From Anaeramoeba flamelloides (Eukaryota; Metamonada; Anaeramoebidae), in assembly GCA_027625915.1 (NCBI GenBank), contig JANTQA010000063.1, positions 3,863,501 through 3,927,500 on the forward strand: a DNA stretch of 64,000 nucleotides, given 5' to 3'. The notes under the pieces were generated by a model. It was not told the origin of the DNA and did not search any database. It saw only the letters and a program-made list of their open reading frames with translations. A program made the translations under genes and the position numbers. Positions 59,624 to 64,000 of this stretch are shown one piece after another; the stretch's first letter is position 1, and each line of letters begins with the position of its first letter.

Positions 59624-60512
59624 GTAAATATTCCTTCGCATTTCTTTTTTTTTTTCAATTTGAATTATACGCTGGGTAATTAGGAAGTCAGTAGTACCCA
59701 GAAAAAATGAATCTATCAAATATTCCCGAAAATACCCGAAAATTTTTTAACCACGAAAAAACACTTTTTGAACAACTTCTAAGGTTCACTCGTGCCAATA
59801 AACTCAGTTTAAAGGTAAATTTGGAATTTTATTTCCGAAAAAAAATTTTTTTCTGAAAATATCAAAATTCCAAAAAAGTAAATTTTAGGGAATAGTATTA
59901 AAGCTATTTATGTGAAAGGAATTGGTACCTTTGAAGAATGTAACATTACTGATCATTTCAAAATGGTATTAACTAAATGAGAGAAAATGTACTTGTAATG
60001 AAAATTTCTAATTGTGTATCATTACCCATAATTTTGTAATAATAAATGTTTTCCTAAAATAACTGTGTAATATCTAATCGTGCAAAACACATACCCATAT
60101 CCTACATAAGGTGACCCAAGCCAAACTTTATTTAACTTCCAATTCCATAAAAGGAACTGGTTTAACCAAAACTTACAAATACAACCCTGACATACCCATA
60201 CACAACCCAAGCATACAATGACATACCTATACACGTACCCTAATAAGTACCAACAATTACTCAAATATACTCAAAAGGTACCAAAACCTCTTTAGAGTAG
60301 TTTAAAGAAGAAAATTCAAAAAAAAATATTTTGCCTGAAAAGTAAAATTGTTATTTTACCGTTAAACGGGGTATATTGGCATCGGGTTTCTTCGAAGTTG
60401 TCCATAACGTGTTTTTATGTGGTATTTTCGATTTTCGGGTATTTTCGGGAATATTTCAAATACCCAGAAAAAATTCGATTTGTAACACCCACTAACAGTA
60501 ACATATTTCCAA
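59624..60512. repeat. Intron or spacer with TACCCGAAAA inverted arms and a C-rich strand
   Basis: ATTCCCGAAAATACCCGAAAA at about 59727 (20 shown: ATTCCCGAAAATACCCGAAA) faces TTTTCGGGTATTTTCGGGAA at about 60434, and the match extends about 60 bp, including ACCACGAAAAAACAC/GTGTTTTTATGTGGT. Between the arms, about 60085-60290, the plus strand is unusually C-rich and G-poor (repeated CATACCC, AACCC words). The left side has a CTGGGTA/TACCCAG hairpin. The minus-strand ORF at 60022-60264 reflects this bias and is not a gene. Confidence 0.6.
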
Positions 60513-61062
60513 ATAAACTAAATTCCAAAAATTGGTACACATTTAAAACAGTTGAAAGAATAACAATATTGAAGTTTACATTCAATGGAATTTGGAAATA
60601 ATTTTGATTTGGCAAATTATTTTTTCATTTCTGTCTTTTCTGTTATGTTTTTCATTTCCTATTTTTCAATTATGTAATCTTTTTCGTTAGATCTGTAATA
60701 TTTTACAATGATTGACGATAGAAGGTAATTGTTTATTTTTGTTAAATCGAAAAATCACATGCAATTAGTTGATGATATCTTATAATTTGATCAATCAATA
60801 ATTGTTGGTGAAATTTCAACAAATTTATCAAGACAATTTTTTTCTTCTCGCTTGTTTCATTATTTTAGAAATACCAATTTTTATTTTTTCATTTTATATT
60901 TTTTTCTTTTATTTGGATAAAAATGAATACCTACAAAAACATTAATCTCCTGTAACTTAAATGTGATTTTATATTAAGTTTGGAAAAATATAATAAATTG
61001 AGATTTTTTTTTTGGTTATTTTTGATTTTGGGTGTGTCCAAATTTTTGAAATGGGGTTTATA
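60513..61062 (+). mobile_element. Repeat family A, subfamily A2, copy 2
   Basis: 550 bp, collinear with 34265-34801. It starts AATAAACTAAATTCCAAAAA and ends TTTTTGAAATGGGGTTTATA. ORFs at 60980-61237 and 60931-61161 start inside it. The first runs on into a coding-like tail (KIPRKIAKIIKCLDNRTLEL) outside the element, of unknown origin. Confidence 0.82.
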
Positions 61063-62451
61063 TTTTGCAACACGAAAAATTCCAAGAAAAATTGCAAAAA
61101 TTATAAAATGTCTTGATAATCGCACACTAGAGCTCATCATCGATATGAGAACTTTCATCAAAAATCGAACAATTTATGAACAAATTCTCTTTTTTTTACA
61201 AATATCTATTTTCTCACCAAATTTTTTTGTTATTTGACTTCAATTATTGAATATTTCCGAAAATATCCAAAAAATCACCATAATCTACAAATTTCCAATA
61301 ACCAACAAAAACTTGTAAAAATTTGAGTCAAATTTTAGTTTTTATATTTTTTTATTATATATGTCCTTAATAAAATCAAGCACTATTTTATTTCTGATTA
61401 ATATTTTTCGCAATATAGCCTGATAACTTAATTCAATTAACCACTGGGATATTTTTTTTTAGAATAAAAACACTCTCAACTTTTGAATTTCTAAAATATT
61501 TTTTGAAATTACTGTTCATTTTTTTATTTTTTTTTGAAAAATTGGGGTTGAGAAAATTTTGAAATCAAAGAATAAGCTAATATATTAAAATAGAATACTT
61601 TTCCAGAGAGTTTGCCTTTTTAAATAACTTTTTTTTTAATTTTACCATTTGAAAATAAAAAAAAATTTTTGAAGACCAAATTAGTCCCTTTTGTAAAAAT
61701 AAAATTCCCATAATTTCGAATTTGTTTTAGTAAATGAGTTAAAATAAGATATTGTATCTAAAAATATACATAATTTCAACTTTGAATTCAATCATTTTGG
61801 CAAAAAATGTTTTCAAGAAAAAGTTAAATTAAAACTTTATTTATTTTTATTTTTTCATTTTGTTTTTTTAATTTTTTTAATGGAAGGTATTTGATCAGTT
61901 TTCAATTTTTAGTGTTTTTTGGATAGTAGGGACATATACAAGTAGTGAAAAAAATCACCTGACAAAATTTTTGATTGTAATATTTATTGAATTGTTGTAT
62001 AATTGCAAATATTTTTAATCAAATACTTTTTATAAATAACCAAAGTTTTTATATGAGCCAAGTAATAAACCTAACTAAAGTTCATCAAAGTGGGGTGTCT
62101 ATAGAATACTCAAGTAATTGCTTGATAGCCTAAGTAGATCAACTTTTTTTGAAAAATAATACGGTTTTATAGAGGTTTACTAGAAATTTGGAAAAGGATA
62201 ATTTTTAATATTGTTTTTTGATTGATTGAATGGTGTTTTGAACAAGTGTAATTTCATTGATCATTATTCTAATAACTGAGTAAGTTATTATTGAAAAATT
62301 TTGATTCTTAAAAAAAAAGGATTTGATTTTAAATAAAAGAAATTACACAACACTTTTCCTAATATTCACAATTAAAAATCTTTTCCGGTATTTTTTTCAT
62401 GTCTGGTATTTTTTTCACTACTATACTTTTAAAACCGATACAAAACTATAA
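61063..62451. other. Gene-free spacer
   Basis: AT-rich. The first 170 bases hold the open tail mentioned for repeat A2 copy 2. Beyond that I see nothing identifiable. It may lie in a long intron of the TMEM181-like gene. Confidence 0.4.
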
Positions 62452-63033
62452 ACTATTTCCAAAAAAGATGGGGGAATTTATATTAAAATATTTTTATTAA
62501 ACTCAATAGTCAAAAAACTATTTAAATATACAAAATTATTAACAACTATTTATTGATTCTTGGTAATAATTTAATTTGTTTTTAAGTATTGTATTACATA
62601 AATAAAAGATAGTAAATTTTCTGCTATAGATTTTATCGGATATTTTTTATCGGTGAAAATTGGTGTTTATTTTTTACTTGATAATCGAAAAAATTGTTTT
62701 CATAACTTTTTTAATCTCAACAAATTTTCCAATTTAATTAAATGTATTTAACTGTATTTTATTGTTTCAAAAATCATTTGTGTCCTTTCCATATTTTCAG
62801 TTTTTTATTGAAATTGGTAGTACATTATTTTCTCCAAAAAAAGTGCTATTTTTTTTTTCTTCTTTTTTGAAAATATTTCAACAAATATATTTTGAAATAA
62901 AAACAATAATCATTGATTCGATCAGTATTAATATTAAATTTAAGCTGATATTTCCAATTAACAAATAGTTCCACTAGCAATGATGATTTTTTATGAAATG
63001 TAAAAAAAAATTCCCTAATTTTTCAGAAATAAA
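62452..63033 (+). mobile_element. Repeat family C, copy 2
   Basis: About 580 bp, ends AACTATTTCCAAAAAAGATG and the complement of TTCCCTAATTTTTCAGAAAT. It is collinear with 13995-14580 (shared TTGAAATTGGTAGTACATT and GATGATTTTTTATGAAATGT). No gene; ORFs at 62762 and 62974 fall within it or at its edge. Confidence 0.8.
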
Positions 63034-64000
63034 CAATGTTTCAGTCCTAGGGGTTTCCAAAAAAAAAAATTTTTTTGAAATATCAATTATTTTATATAAT
63101 TGACCTTTGAAGAACAAATAAGAAATAAGCAGAATAATACAAATCAAAGAATTGTTGATATCCGTAGAAATAAAACTAATTAAACAATATATTTTCTTAA
63201 AAATTGAAAAACTCAAATTCTTGGGGACCCATTGAGAAAACCAAGAATGTTCCTTTTGGCCTTATACTGGTATTGGATTATAAATAAGAAACATTTTTCA
63301 ATTCATTTTCCATACTTTTCTTTTAGAAATCAAGTCCTCAAACGAAGTTTGTTGGTATTTATGGTCTCTATTTGAAAAAGGAAAAGAAAATGAAGTGAAA
63401 ATTTTTCACATTTATCATTCAAATATCAGGATCAAAGATTGAATAAAATTCCAATAGAAATCAATATTATTTCTCAACAATCATTACCACAGTTTCAATA
63501 ACCTTAGAATAAAACGATTTTACCATGTGACTATTGATCTTGCAATAAAAAAAATTTTGCAACTGAATTAGGTGTTAAAAATGAATCAAAAAAAAACAAA
63601 AAAAAACAAAAATGTGCAAAAATGATTTCAATTTTGAAAATTTCCAAAATAAATTTTTTCATCTAATATCCATGCAAACACTTTAAACACATATATTATA
63701 CCATTACAACTGTGCCCCTTTGACTGGAAAATAGTTTATAAAAAATATTTCCTTTTCTCATTTTATTCAATTCGAAAATTCTCCAGTTCTGTACCTTTTC
63801 AGGAGGGAATATAAAAAAAAATATTTTAGGCACTGGACTTAATTGAGATTTTAAAGACAAGAAATAAAAAAATATGTAATAATAATTAATAATATGCTTG
63901 ATTGGTCTTCATCAAAACAATTTTTATTCTCTCAAAATTTTGTTCATTTTTCTTGTTTTATTAGAAATAATTTTTTTTAGTGTTTTTCTTTTTGATATTT
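63034..64000. other. Terminal spacer, no supported gene
   Basis: AT-rich. An acceptor-like CTTTTAG at about 63326 is followed by an open frame (SSNEVCWYLWSLFEKGKENE) ending in TGA near 63441. It does not match the next TMEM181 segment expected, so it is left uncalled. Confidence 0.35.

Noticed and set aside
60022-60264. Minus-strand Cys/Tyr/Trp-rich 80-codon ORF
   Set aside because: Produced by the C-rich plus strand; no homology or start context.
1-64000. Search for CRISPR arrays, defence islands or operon-like clusters
   Set aside because: No regular spacer-repeat array; genes are spliced, widely spaced and functionally unrelated.

Overview
The window is 64 kb of nuclear DNA from a very AT-rich protist. 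It shows spliced protein genes, the standard genetic code (TAA and TGA both used as stops), Lys/Glu/Asn/Asp-rich low-complexity protein regions, A/T homopolymer tracts, and wide spaces filled with short inverted-repeat transposon relics. Anaerobic or amoeboid protists such as Anaeramoeba or Amoebozoa fit this style, and a formate/nitrite-type channel would suit anaerobic life, but no organism can be proved from the sequence alone.

Layout from left to right. A foldback element lies at 1-857. A 5'-incomplete SRP72 gene (signal recognition particle) ends at 5690. A candidate small spliced ORF lies at 9247-9564 and an orphan coding gene at 9943-12048. CDC45 (replicative helicase) spans 16985-19491 in three exons, and a Rab6 GTPase spans 24630-25781 in three exons. 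A two-module Golgi-type glycosyltransferase (GT-B-like half plus a CAP59/GT69 half) lies at 30350-33598. On the minus strand, a large helical-repeat-like protein of unknown function spans 37828-41182 with a first exon not obvious from simple ORF calling. A formate/nitrite transporter (FNT) spans 46073-47233, a probable BAR-domain protein spans about 52231-53460, and the first two exons of a TMEM181-like membrane protein start at 58963. The genes are unrelated housekeeping and membrane-traffic genes. I see no operon-like or defence-like system linking them; SRP72, Rab6, BAR and TMEM181 all act in the secretory or endosomal system, which is probably coincidence.

The spaces between genes, and at least one long intron, hold at least eight interspersed repeat families found here by comparing the window with itself: A (about 540 bp, subfamilies A1 and A2), B, C (about 585 bp), D (about 400 bp), E (about 1.2 kb, with decayed coding traces), F (about 205 bp, Tc1/pogo-like ends), G (about 550 bp) and H. 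There are also three foldback or inverted structures. Two nested insertions (B inside A1, F inside E) give a relative order of activity. No tRNA, rRNA or CRISPR was recognised. Exon boundaries were set by hand from reading frame, GT-AG sites and remembered family alignments, and need transcript support.
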